Of a stretch of 64,000 bases of DNA, positions 10,934 through 19,215 are shown piece by piece (the stretch's first letter is position 1; every line of letters starts with the position of its first letter). Position numbers and translations under genes: made by a program. The stretch is from positions 62,001 to 126,000 of the forward strand of contig NZ_JACDIT010000009.1 in NCBI RefSeq assembly GCF_013839445.1, in the 5' to 3' direction. The notes under the pieces were generated by a model, which did not search any database, was not told the DNA's origin, and was given only the letters and a program-made list of their open reading frames with translations. The stretch is from Chthonobacter albigriseus. GTDB lineage: Bacteria; Pseudomonadota; Alphaproteobacteria; Rhizobiales; Pleomorphomonadaceae.

Positions 10934-11694
10934 CGGCCCTGTCCGCCATCCTAGGCTCCGAGCGCTTCACGCAGGACGATCCCGCCCCGCTCTACCTGCG
11001 CCTTCAGTCTGCCATCCGCGAGGCGGTCGGCGCAGGCTCCCTCGCCCCCGGCGACGCGCTGCCGCCGGAGCGCGAGCTCGCCTCCGAGCTCGGCATCTCC
11101 CGCGTCACCGTCCGCAAGGCGCTCGCCGGTCTCGTCGAGGCCGGCATCCTGCAGCAGCGCCGCGGCTCCGGCACCTACGTCGCCCCCACGCCCCACCGCA
11201 TGGAGCAGCCGCTCTCCCGCCTCACCTCCTTCACCGAGGACATGCGCGCCCGCGGCTTCCGCCCCACCGTCCAGGTGATCGACCGTCGCGTCTCGCTGCC
11301 CTCCCCGGAGGAGGCGATGGTGTTCGGCCTCAAGGTCGGCGAGCGCGTCACGCGGCTGCATCGCCTGCGCCTCGCCGACGGCGTGCCCATGGCGATCGAG
11401 ATGGCCGTCGTGCCCCAGGCCTTCCTGCCCGACCCCGATCTCGTCGACCAGTCGCTCTACGCCGTCCTGGAAGCGCGCGGCATCCGGCCGGTCCGCGCCC
11501 TGCAGCGGCTCGCCGCCACCAACATCGCCGCCACCGAAGCCGCCCTCCTGGAGGTGCCCGTCGGCTCGGCGACGCTCAGGATCGAGCGCGTCTCCTACCT
11601 CGCCGATGGGCGCGTGGTGGAGTTCACCCGGTCCTACTACCGCGGTGACGCCTACGACTTCGTCGCCGAACTCAATCTCGGAGCGGATCATTGA
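10930..11694 (+). CDS. GntR-family regulator with UTRA domain (HutC subfamily)
   Basis: Transcription factor of 254 residues. A winged helix-turn-helix spans about residues 20-88 (PLYLRLQSAIREAV, LPPERELASELGISRVTVRK, QQRRGSGTYV), and a UTRA effector domain about 105-245 (RVTRLHRLRLADGVPMAIEM, RSYYRGDAYDFVAEL). It sits between the kinase and deaminase genes, overlapping both by 4 bases. NagR/DasR-type proteins of this subfamily sense GlcNAc-6P or GlcN-6P, so it probably controls both divergent operons through the TGGTA boxes at 9825-9988. Confidence 0.88.
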   Translation: MTALSAILGSERFTQDDPAPLYLRLQSAIREAVGAGSLAPGDALPPERELASELGISRVTVRKALAGLVEAGILQQRRGSGTYVAPTPHRMEQPLSRLTSFTEDMRARGFRPTVQVIDRRVSLPSPEEAMVFGLKVGERVTRLHRLRLADGVPMAIEMAVVPQAFLPDPDLVDQSLYAVLEARGIRPVRALQRLAATNIAATEAALLEVPVGSATLRIERVSYLADGRVVEFTRSYYRGDAYDFVAELNLGADH

Positions 11695-12719
11695 CCGACA
11701 TGACAGCCATGGCCCGCGAGACGGCTGAGGCGCCCGACGCCGTCGCCCGTCTCCTCGCCCGCGAAACCGGCCGCCTGGAAGATCTCGGCGCCCGCCTCCG
11801 CGCGCTGGATCCGCCCGTCGTCGCCACCTGCGCCCGCGGCTCATCCGACCACGCCGCCGGCTATCTGAAATACGCCGTGGAACTCGGCACCGGCGTTCCG
11901 GTCGCCTCCATCGGCCCGTCGATCGCCTCGGTTTACGCCGCGCCGCTGAAGCTGAAGGGCGGCGTCCTCGTCACCATCTCGCAGTCCGGCCAGAGCCCGG
12001 ATCTCGTCGCCCTCCAGGCGGCCGCCAAGGCGTCCGGCGCGCTCACTGTCGCCCTCGTCAACGTCGAGGAGAGCCCCGTCGCCGACGCCGCCGACGTGGT
12101 GATCCCGCTTCACGCCGGCCCGGAGCTCAGCGTCGCCGCCACCAAGTCCTTCATCGCCTCCGTCGCCGCCGCCGCCGCCCTCACCGCCGCCTGGACCGGC
12201 GACGCGGCGCTGAAGGCCGCCGTCGCCCGCCTGCCCGAAACCCTCGCCGCCGCGCTCGCGGCCGACTGGTCCGCCGCCGCCGAAACCTTCCGGACCGCCT
12301 CGTCGCTCTACGTCGTCGGCCGCGGCCCCGGCTTCCCCATCGCCCAGGAGGCCGCGCTGAAATCCAAGGAGACCGCTGCGATCCACGCTGAGGCCTTCTC
12401 CACGGCCGAGGTGATGCACGGCCCGCTCCGCCTGGTGCAGGACCGCTTTCCCGTGCTCGCCCTCGCCCCGGACGACCGCGCCGCCGCCGCCAACCGCGAC
12501 GGCATCGAGCGCCTGTTGAAGGCGGGCGGTCAGGTCTTCACCGCCGCCACCGTGCCGATGCCGGGCGTCGCGCTTCCCGCAGCGCCCACCGGCCACGGCC
12601 TCACCGACCCGATCTCGATCGTCACCTCCTTCTACCGCTTCATCGAGGCGGTCACCCGCGCCCGTGGCCACGATCCGGACCGCCCCGCCAACCTTGCCAA
12701 GGTCACGGAAACCCGCTGA
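11691..12719 (+). CDS. SIS-domain glucosamine-6-phosphate deaminase (NagB-II type)
   Basis: Two SIS domains, 342 residues, similar to the isomerase half of GlmS but without the glutamine amidotransferase. Motifs: CARGSSDHAAGYLKYAVE, VTISQSGQSPDLVALQAA, ELSVAATKSFIAS, VVGRGPGFPIAQEAALKSKE, EAFSTAEVMHGPLRL. It would convert GlcN-6P to fructose-6P plus ammonia. The TTG at 11691 overlaps the upstream stop and has GGAG seven bases before it; ATG at 11700 is an alternative. Its place between regulator and nagA supports the NagB-II role; AgaS (galactosamine) is the other possibility. Confidence 0.85.
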   Translation: MTDMTAMARETAEAPDAVARLLARETGRLEDLGARLRALDPPVVATCARGSSDHAAGYLKYAVELGTGVPVASIGPSIASVYAAPLKLKGGVLVTISQSGQSPDLVALQAAAKASGALTVALVNVEESPVADAADVVIPLHAGPELSVAATKSFIASVAAAAALTAAWTGDAALKAAVARLPETLAAALAADWSAAAETFRTASSLYVVGRGPGFPIAQEAALKSKETAAIHAEAFSTAEVMHGPLRLVQDRFPVLALAPDDRAAAANRDGIERLLKAGGQVFTAATVPMPGVALPAAPTGHGLTDPISIVTSFYRFIEAVTRARGHDPDRPANLAKVTETR

Positions 12720-13909
12720 TGACCTCCGCCCCCGCCGGCCTCGTCGCCCTCACCGGTGCCACACTCTTCGACGGCGAACGCCGGCTGGAGGGCCACGCCC
12801 TTCTCGTCGATGGCGCGCTCATCGCCGGCGTCGTCCCGCGTTCCGAAATCCCGGCCGACGCCGCCGTCACCGACCTCGGCGGCGGGATCCTCACCGCCGG
12901 CTTCATCGACGTCCAGGTCAACGGCGGCGGCGGCGTCATGCTGAACGACGCCCCGACGCCGGACGCCATGGCCGCCATCGCCGCCGCCCACCGGCGCTTC
13001 GGCACCACCGGCCTGCTGCCGACGCTGATCACCGACACGCCCGCCGCAACCGCGGCCGCCATAGCGGCGGCGGCCGAAGCCGTTTCCACCCGCCCAGGCG
13101 TCATCGGACTGCATCTGGAAGGGCCGCACCTCGCCCCGGCCCGGCGCGGCGCCCACCTGCCCGAGCTGATGCGCCCGCTCACCGAGGCCGACGCCGACCA
13201 GCTCGCCGCCGCCGCCGAGGCGATCGGCACGCTGCTCGTCACCATGGCCGTCGAGCAGGCCCCGCCCGCGCTGATCCGCCGTCTCGCCGACGCCGGCGTC
13301 ATCGTCAGCCTCGGCCACACCGACGCCGACTACGACGCCGCCATGCGTGCCATCGACGCCGGCGCGCGCTCGGTCACCCATCTCTTCAATGCCATGAGCC
13401 AGCTCGGCCATCGCGCCCCCGGCATGGTCGGCGCGGCAATCGATTCCGGCGCCGTCTGGTGCGGCGTCATCGCCGACGGCCACCACGTCCACCCGGCCAG
13501 CCTCTCCGCGGCCTTGCGCGCCAAGCGCGGCCCCGGCCGCTGCGTCCTCGTCACCGACGCCATGTCCACCGTCGGCGCCGACGGCGACAGCTTCACCCTC
13601 AACGGTCGCACCGCCCGCCGCGTCGACGGCAAGCTCGTCCTCGCGGACGGCACGCTCGCCGGCTCCGACATCGACATGGCCGCAAGCGTCCGCTACGCAG
13701 TCGCCCACCTCGGCGTCTCCGCCGACGAGGCGCTCCGCATGGCCACCGTCTACCCCGCTGCCCTCCTCCGCCACGACCGGATCCGAGGCCGCCTCGCCCC
13801 CGCCCTCGCAGCCGACCTCGTCCACCTCACCCCCGACCTCCACGTCCAAGCCACCTGGATCGCGGGCGAACACTCAACGCCGCAGACCTCCCTCCCCCTC
13901 TCGAGGTGA
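12719..13909 (+). CDS. nagA: N-acetylglucosamine-6-phosphate deacetylase
   Basis: Amidohydrolase-fold deacetylase making GlcN-6P from GlcNAc-6P; 396 residues. Metal and substrate motifs are visible: GFIDVQVNGGGGVMLND, LHLEGPHLAP (metal-binding Glu), SLGHTDADYDAAM, VTHLFNAMSQLGHR and VTDAMSTVG (catalytic Asp). It starts on TGATG, overlapping the upstream gene by one base, and ends the plus-strand operon. The last few codons lie inside the repeat at 13888-13965, so the C-terminus may have been altered by insertion of that repeat. Confidence 0.94.
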   Translation: MTSAPAGLVALTGATLFDGERRLEGHALLVDGALIAGVVPRSEIPADAAVTDLGGGILTAGFIDVQVNGGGGVMLNDAPTPDAMAAIAAAHRRFGTTGLLPTLITDTPAATAAAIAAAAEAVSTRPGVIGLHLEGPHLAPARRGAHLPELMRPLTEADADQLAAAAEAIGTLLVTMAVEQAPPALIRRLADAGVIVSLGHTDADYDAAMRAIDAGARSVTHLFNAMSQLGHRAPGMVGAAIDSGAVWCGVIADGHHVHPASLSAALRAKRGPGRCVLVTDAMSTVGADGDSFTLNGRTARRVDGKLVLADGTLAGSDIDMAASVRYAVAHLGVSADEALRMATVYPAALLRHDRIRGRLAPALAADLVHLTPDLHVQATWIAGEHSTPQTSLPLSR

Positions 13910-13965
13910 GGGCGCAGCCCGAACGCCGAAACGGCAAAGGACTTCGAGGCCGGAGGGTCGGGGCA
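13888..13965 (+). repeat. Second dispersed repeat (element A), copy 1
   Basis: About 80 bases (core GACTTCGAGGCCGGAGGG, preceded by AGGGCGCAGCCCG) recur with moderate divergence at 62329-62410. In both places the element lies just behind an operon and is followed by REPIN-like copies in the same order. It overlaps the end of nagA. The intergenic space 13910-14218 holds only these repeats. Confidence 0.7.
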
Positions 13966-14018
13966 ATTATCCCCGCACCGACCCGAAACTTCGTCCCCTG
14001 ATCGCCCTGCCCCTCGCC

Positions 14019-14047
14019 GTCATGGTCCGCGCAGGCGGACCACCCAC
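14019..14047 (+). repeat. REPIN-like element, solitary left arm
   Basis: The left arm only, beginning GTCATGGTCCGCGCAGGCGG and keeping the inner hairpin GGTCCGC-GCAG-GCGGACC. It is 62 bases upstream of a full copy, as also seen near 62458. Confidence 0.75.
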
Positions 14048-14080
14048 CCGAAACCCCTGCCCCTGATCGTCCCCCTCGGC

Positions 14081-14195
14081 GTCATGGTCCGCGCAGGCGT
14101 ACCACCCACGACTTTGTGGTGCCGCGTCACGCCGCATTCCCGCAGACGCGCCGTCCTGGATAAACGCGTGAGTGGTCCGCCTGCGCGACCATGAC
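14081..14195 (+). repeat. REPIN-like nested inverted repeat, complete but decayed copy
   Basis: Inverted arms at 14081-14111 and about 14166-14195 with substitutions (GGCGTACC for GGCGGACC, GTGAGTGG for GTGGGTGG, one base missing in GCGCGACC). The spacer is related to that at 3275-3393. It lies between the convergent nagA and lipoprotein-hydrolase genes. Confidence 0.78.
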
Positions 14196-14218
14196 CGCGG
14201 GACAGAGAGGTCGCCCCC

Positions 14219-15091
14219 TCACCCCGCCACCCCCCGCGCCCACCGCGCCAAGTCCTCCAGCACGCCCGCCCGCCCCCGGAGCGGCCGCGCCAGCGCCAGC
14301 ACCAGCCCGGCGTGCCCGACGCCTTTGTAGGCGCGCGTCTCCACCCGCACCCCCGCCCGCCGCAGCTGCCGCGCCAGTTCCTCGCTGTTGGGCGGCTTCA
14401 CCGTGTCGTCCTCGGTGCCCCAGGCCAGGAAGAACGCCGGCTCGCCGCCCCGCACCAGGTTCACCGGCTGCGTCGCAGGGCCGTCCTCGATGCCCTTGAA
14501 GGCCTCCTCGGCGACATCGGAGGTGAACGGAAAGAAGTCGTAGGGACCGGCCAGCCCCGCCACGCCGCGGATCGCCTGACGCGGCACCCCCGCCTCGCGC
14601 AGGTACCGCCGGTCGATCACCGCCTGCGCCACGTTGTAGGCGCCGGCCGAATGCCCGGAGAGCACGATCCGGTCTGGATCGCCTCCAAACTCAGCAGCCC
14701 GGTCGCGCGCGAAGCGGATCGCCGCCGCCGTATCCTCCACGAAGGCCGGGTAGCGCACCTCCGGCACCAGCCGGTAGTCGAACACGAAGGTCAGGAACCC
14801 TTGCGCCGCCATCGCGTGCCCGACGAACGCGTACCCCGCCCGGTCGCCGCTCGCCCAGTTGCCGCCGTAGGCGAACACCATCACCGGGAAGGGGCCGCGT
14901 CCCTCGGTCGGCGCGTAGACGTCCACCATCCGCCGCGGCCCCAGACCGTAGGCGAGCCCCCGCGCCGCCACGCGCGACCCGCCGTCCTTCGGCACCAGCG
15001 CATTGAACGTGGCGAGCGGCGAGCAGGCCGCGGCGGCGAGCCCGGCGAGGGGCAGCGCAAGGAGGGCGGCAAGGCGGCGGCGGGTGATCAT
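14219..15091 (-). CDS. Lipoprotein alpha/beta hydrolase (esterase/BD-FAE-like)
   Basis: Secreted or membrane-anchored hydrolase of 290 residues. The start at 15091 yields an Arg-rich n-region (MITRRRL), a hydrophobic core and the lipobox LAAAAC; a GTG 165 bases upstream would bury this signal. The alpha/beta hydrolase core has YGGNWASGDR (oxyanion HGG equivalent), the nucleophile elbow GHSAGAYNVAQ, an acid in AWGTEDDTVKP and a histidine in GVGHAGLVLAL, so the triad is complete. Substrate unknown; carboxylesterase activity is the family expectation. It is convergent with nagA. Confidence 0.85.
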   Translation of the reverse strand: MITRRRLAALLALPLAGLAAAACSPLATFNALVPKDGGSRVAARGLAYGLGPRRMVDVYAPTEGRGPFPVMVFAYGGNWASGDRAGYAFVGHAMAAQGFLTFVFDYRLVPEVRYPAFVEDTAAAIRFARDRAAEFGGDPDRIVLSGHSAGAYNVAQAVIDRRYLREAGVPRQAIRGVAGLAGPYDFFPFTSDVAEEAFKGIEDGPATQPVNLVRGGEPAFFLAWGTEDDTVKPPNSEELARQLRRAGVRVETRAYKGVGHAGLVLALARPLRGRAGVLEDLARWARGVAG

Positions 15092-15258
15092 GGTGCGGGC
15101 GGGCTCCGGAGAAGGGGGTCGGGGCAGGATACGCGCCGTGCCCCGATCCGGTTTCCTCACGCTGCCGTCAACGCCCCCGCGGAACGAACCGCCGAGCTGG
15201 AGGTTGGAAATCCGACCGGCCGCTTCGGCTGCCGAAAACATCTGATGGAGGAACACTC

Positions 15259-15342
15259 ATGTTGCGAGGCGGACTTCTCTGGCTCATCGGCATCCCCCTG
15301 CCGATCATCCTGATCCTCTGGTTCCTCGGATACCTCAGCTGA
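15259..15342 (+). CDS. 27-residue membrane micro-protein
   Basis: Short frame from ATG at 15259 with a strong GGAGG eight bases upstream (15246-15250). The peptide is MLRGGLLW, then IGIPLPIILILWFLGYLS: one hydrophobic helix, a Pro-containing turn and a positive N-terminus. Peptides with this IGIP-PIILIL pattern are, as far as I recall, widespread unnamed short proteins of alphaproteobacteria. Its last codon and stop (AGC TGA) already belong to the first unit of the downstream hairpin array. Function unknown. Confidence 0.65.
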   Translation: MLRGGLLWLIGIPLPIILILWFLGYLS

Positions 15343-15448
15343 AAACGAAGTTTTCGGCTCAGCTGAACGCGAAGCATTTAGCTCAGCTAAACGCGAAGCG
15401 TTCTGCTCAGCTGAAAACGAAGTTTTCGGCTCAGCTGAAAGCGGAGCT
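15337..15448 (+). repeat. 24-bp-period array of GAA-loop hairpins
   Basis: Four full units (15337-15359, 15361-15383, 15385-15407, 15409-15431), each followed by a single C, plus a truncated fifth (15433-15448). Each 23-base unit is a 10-bp stem closed by the triloop GAA, for example AGCTGAAAAC-GAA-GTTTTCGGCT. Stems differ but keep pairing: AAAAC/GTTTT in units 1 and 4 becomes AACGC/GCGTT in unit 3. The array fills the space between the micro-protein and the convergent DUF3828-like gene. It could be a terminator cluster or a REP-type array. Confidence 0.85.
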
Positions 15449-15456
15449 GAACCTCC

Positions 15457-15921
15457 CTACGGCGTCTGGCTGAGGATCCCGGTCAGCGTCTCCTGCCCTT
15501 CCGGCCAGGCGATGTCGTCCACCTTCCAGGCGCCGTCCTCCTTGACGAAGCGGAACACCACCGTCGTCGGGCGGTCCATGTTCTTGAACGCGGCCTCCAC
15601 CTCGGCCCGATCGCTGGCTTCGCTCACCGCGCGGATGGTGAGGTCGCTCAGCTGGTAGTCCTGCGCGTAGAGGAACACGTCGAAGTCCAGCTGCCCCGGC
15701 TCCTCCTCCGAGGCGCCCTCCACGGCCTTTCCGATCATCCCCTTCAGGTGGCTGGAATAGATCGGCAAGTCGAACGGCGGCCTCGGCATCGTCGTCGTCG
15801 ACAGATACGGCGCATAGATGTCCTTCACGATCTCGGCCGGCCCTTCCGCCGCCGCCATCGCCGGCACCATCATCGCCAGCGCGAACGCCGCGCCCAGCAC
15901 ACGCTTCCTCACAAGACTCAT
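15457..15921 (-). CDS. Secreted DUF3828-like protein
   Basis: 154 residues starting MSLVRKRVLG with a Sec signal peptide ending AMAAA before EGPAEIV. The mature part has a short alpha/beta layout with FKNMDRPTTVVFRFVKEDG and a closing AWKVDDIAW, the pattern of DUF3828 proteins (NTF2-like, often periplasmic and sometimes immunity-like). The open frame extends far upstream, but only this ATG gives a signal peptide. No partner gene is evident. Family assignment is moderate and function unknown. Confidence 0.72.
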   Translation of the reverse strand: MSLVRKRVLGAAFALAMMVPAMAAAEGPAEIVKDIYAPYLSTTTMPRPPFDLPIYSSHLKGMIGKAVEGASEEEPGQLDFDVFLYAQDYQLSDLTIRAVSEASDRAEVEAAFKNMDRPTTVVFRFVKEDGAWKVDDIAWPEGQETLTGILSQTP

Positions 15922-16089
15922 CGGAACGCCCCCGGAAAATCCACCTCCTCCATCCGCCGCAGCCCCAATCTGCCACGCTCCGTCACGTCGCACAAATCCC
16001 GGTGAGCGGTCGGCCGATCCGCACCACCGGAGTTGTCCGCGCCTGAGGGAAACGCCATAGTCCGCCCGAACAAGAAGACGGAGTGCCCC

Positions 16090-17133
<1,044 letters not shown>

Positions 17134-17235
17134 CGGTCCACCCCTGTCGATAAAGCGGTGCGCCCATGCGCGCGCCGCCCTTCCCGTCCGCGCCCGCTCC
17201 GGCTATGCCTCGGCGAACCGCCACCCGGATCCGCC

Positions 17236-18435
17236 ATGCCCACCGACACGCCCCTCCCCCGCGCCGGCTCCATCCTCCAGCCCGTCTCGGCCGGCATCCT
17301 CGCCTCCGTCGTCGGCTTCGCAAGCACCTTCGCCGTCGTCCTCTCCGGCTACACGGCGATGGGCGCCACCGCCGACGAGGCCGCCTCCGGCCTGCTCGGC
17401 GTCTCCATCGGCATGGGCCTCCTCGGCCTCGTCCTCAGCTGGCACTGGCGCATCCCGATCGCCATCGCCTGGTCGACGCCGGGCTCCGCGCTCCTGATCG
17501 CCACCGGCGCCGCCACCGGCGCGCCCGTCGGCGGCTTTCCCGTCGCGGTCGGCGCCTTCCTTCTCGCCGGCGCCCTGATCACCGCCGCCGGCATCTGGAA
17601 GCCCTTCGGCCGCGCCGTGTCTTCCATCCCCATGCCCCTCGCCAGCGCGATGCTCGCCGGCGTGCTCCTCCCGCTCTGCCTCGCGCCCGTGAAGGCGGTG
17701 GCGGCCATGCCGGCCCTCGCGCTTCCCATCGTCCTCGTCTGGGCGCTCGCCTGGCGCTTCGCCCGGCTCTACGCCGTGCCGATCGCCGTCGTCGTCACCG
17801 CGGCCCTGGTCGTCTGGTCGACGCCCATCCCGGACGGCGCGCTCGCCTCCATCGCCCCGCGTGTGGTTTTTGTCGCCCCCGTGTTCACCTGGGACGCCGC
17901 GATCGGCCTTGCCCTGCCGCTCTTCATCGTCACCATGGCCTCGCAGAACGTGCCCGGTCTCGCGGTGCTCTCCGTCAACGGCTACCGCCCCGATCCCGGC
18001 CCGATCTTCGTCGCAACCGGCCTGATGAGCGCCGTCATCGCCGCCGTCGGCGCCCACTCAGTCAACCTCGCCGCGATCACCGCCGCGCTCTGCGCCGGCC
18101 CCGACGCCCACCCCGATCCCGACCGCCGCTGGATCGCCGCCGCAACCGGCGGTGCCACCTACCTCCTGCTCGGCCTCGTCGCCAGTTTCGCCGCCGCCTT
18201 CATCGCTGCCTCGCCGCCCCTCCTCATCGAGGCCGTCGCCGGCCTCGCCCTTCTCGGCAGCCTCGGCGCGGCCCTGTCATCGGCCCTGTCCCGCGAAGAA
18301 GACCGCCTTCCGGCCATCCTGACCTTCGTCACCACCGCCTCCGGCACCGCCCACTTCGGCATCGGCGCCGCCTTCTGGGGCCTCCTCGCCGGCATCGCGC
18401 TGATGGCGCTGGCGCGCGTGGGCAGCAGGCAATAA
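17236..18435 (+). CDS. benE: BenE-family benzoate/H+ symporter-type transporter
   Basis: Inner-membrane protein of 399 residues with about 11-12 hydrophobic helices. Typical segments include IPIAIAWSTPGSALLIA, PMPLASAMLAGVLLPLCLAP, IVTMASQNVPGLAVLSVNGY and AHSVNLAAITAALCAGPDAH, the usual BenE/YdcO signature. It would import an aromatic carboxylate or another weak acid with protons. No benzoate-degradation gene is in the window, so the substrate is open. The start at 17236 fits the family N-terminus. Confidence 0.88.
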   Translation: MPTDTPLPRAGSILQPVSAGILASVVGFASTFAVVLSGYTAMGATADEAASGLLGVSIGMGLLGLVLSWHWRIPIAIAWSTPGSALLIATGAATGAPVGGFPVAVGAFLLAGALITAAGIWKPFGRAVSSIPMPLASAMLAGVLLPLCLAPVKAVAAMPALALPIVLVWALAWRFARLYAVPIAVVVTAALVVWSTPIPDGALASIAPRVVFVAPVFTWDAAIGLALPLFIVTMASQNVPGLAVLSVNGYRPDPGPIFVATGLMSAVIAAVGAHSVNLAAITAALCAGPDAHPDPDRRWIAAATGGATYLLLGLVASFAAAFIAASPPLLIEAVAGLALLGSLGAALSSALSREEDRLPAILTFVTTASGTAHFGIGAAFWGLLAGIALMALARVGSRQ

Positions 18436-18459
18436 GCGCGGGATGCCGTATTCAAACAA

Positions 18460-18600
18460 CCGCGCGTCGGCAGTGGGCAACCGGCAGTCGGCAGTCGGCG
18501 GTCGGCAGTCCGTAAGCGGCGGTGGCAATCGGTAAGCGGCGGTGGCAGTAAGCGGCGGTCGCAGTCGGGAAGCCGCGGTCGCTAAACCTCCTCCCCCAAA
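18460..18600 (+). repeat. Degenerate CGGCAGT/AAGCGGCGGT repeat tract
   Basis: Short imperfect repeats such as CGGCAGTCGGCAGTCGGCGGT followed by variants of GTAAGCGGCGGT. It leads into the first linker of the REPIN-like array, ending CGCTAAACCTCCTCCCCC. It is the complement-type counterpart of the CCGACTGCC tract at 3411-3550. No gene lies between 18436 and 19215. Confidence 0.7.
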
Positions 18601-18601
18601 C

Positions 18602-18703
18602 GTCATGGTCCGCGCAGGCGGACCACCCACGACTTTTTTCTCCGCCGCTCCCTACCTCCCGCCCTCCCACATGCGTGGGTGGTCCGCCTTCGCGGACCAT
18701 GAC
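18602..18703 (+). repeat. REPIN-like element, tandem array copy 1
   Basis: Complete copy with near-perfect arms (GTCATGGTCCGCGCAGGCGG... and ...CGCGGACCATGAC) around a shorter, T-rich spacer (CGACTTTTTTCTCCGCCGCT). It is preceded by a linker ending CTAAACCTCCTCCCCC. Confidence 0.88.
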
Positions 18704-18787
18704 GGTGGAAAACGAGGCGGCAGTCGCAGTTGGTAAGCGGCAGTCGCAGTCGGTAAGCGGCGGTCGCTAAACCTCCTCCCCCCAACC

Positions 18788-18897
18788 GTCATGGTCCGCG
18801 CAGGCGGACCACCCACGACTTTCTTATCCGCCACTCCCCACCTCCCACCTTCCGCCCAATACAAATGCGTGGGTGGTCCGTCTTCGCGGACTATGAC
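18788..18897 (+). repeat. REPIN-like element, tandem array copy 2
   Basis: Second copy, 186 bases after the first. Its right arm has two substitutions (GGTCCGTCTTCGCGGACTAT). The linker before it (GGTGGAAAACGAGGCGGCAG..., CTAAACCTCCTCCCCCC) is shared with copy 3. Confidence 0.88.
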
Positions 18898-18961
18898 GAT
18901 GGAAAACGAGGCGGCAGTCGCAGTCGGGAAGCGGCGGTCGCTAAACCTCCTCCCCCCAACC

Positions 18962-19063
18962 GTCATGGTCCGCGCAGGCGGACCACCCACGACTTTTTTC
19001 TCCGCCGCTCACCGACTACCGCTCTCCCAAATGCGTGGGTGGTCCGCCTGCGCGGACCGTGAC
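18962..19063 (+). repeat. REPIN-like element, tandem array copy 3
   Basis: Third copy, 174 bases after the second, with arms differing at one base (GGACCGTGAC). It is followed by GGTGGAGAACGAGGCGA, a linker remnant, then a CCGACTGCC-type tract and the putA leader (19064-19215). Confidence 0.88.
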
Positions 19064-19215
19064 GGTGGAGAACGAGGCGACACTCGCGTCCCGACTGCCG
19101 AATACCGACTGCCGACTTGCCGACTGCCCCGTCGCAACCTCCTCAAAACCCGGGTTGCACCTCACCCCATTTTCAGCGATAACCACCACACCATCACCCT
19201 CGCTGGAACACCCCC

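Noticed and set aside
15337-15448. Possible CRISPR array
   Set aside because: The 24-bp units abut directly with a single C between them; there are no unique spacers and no cas genes.
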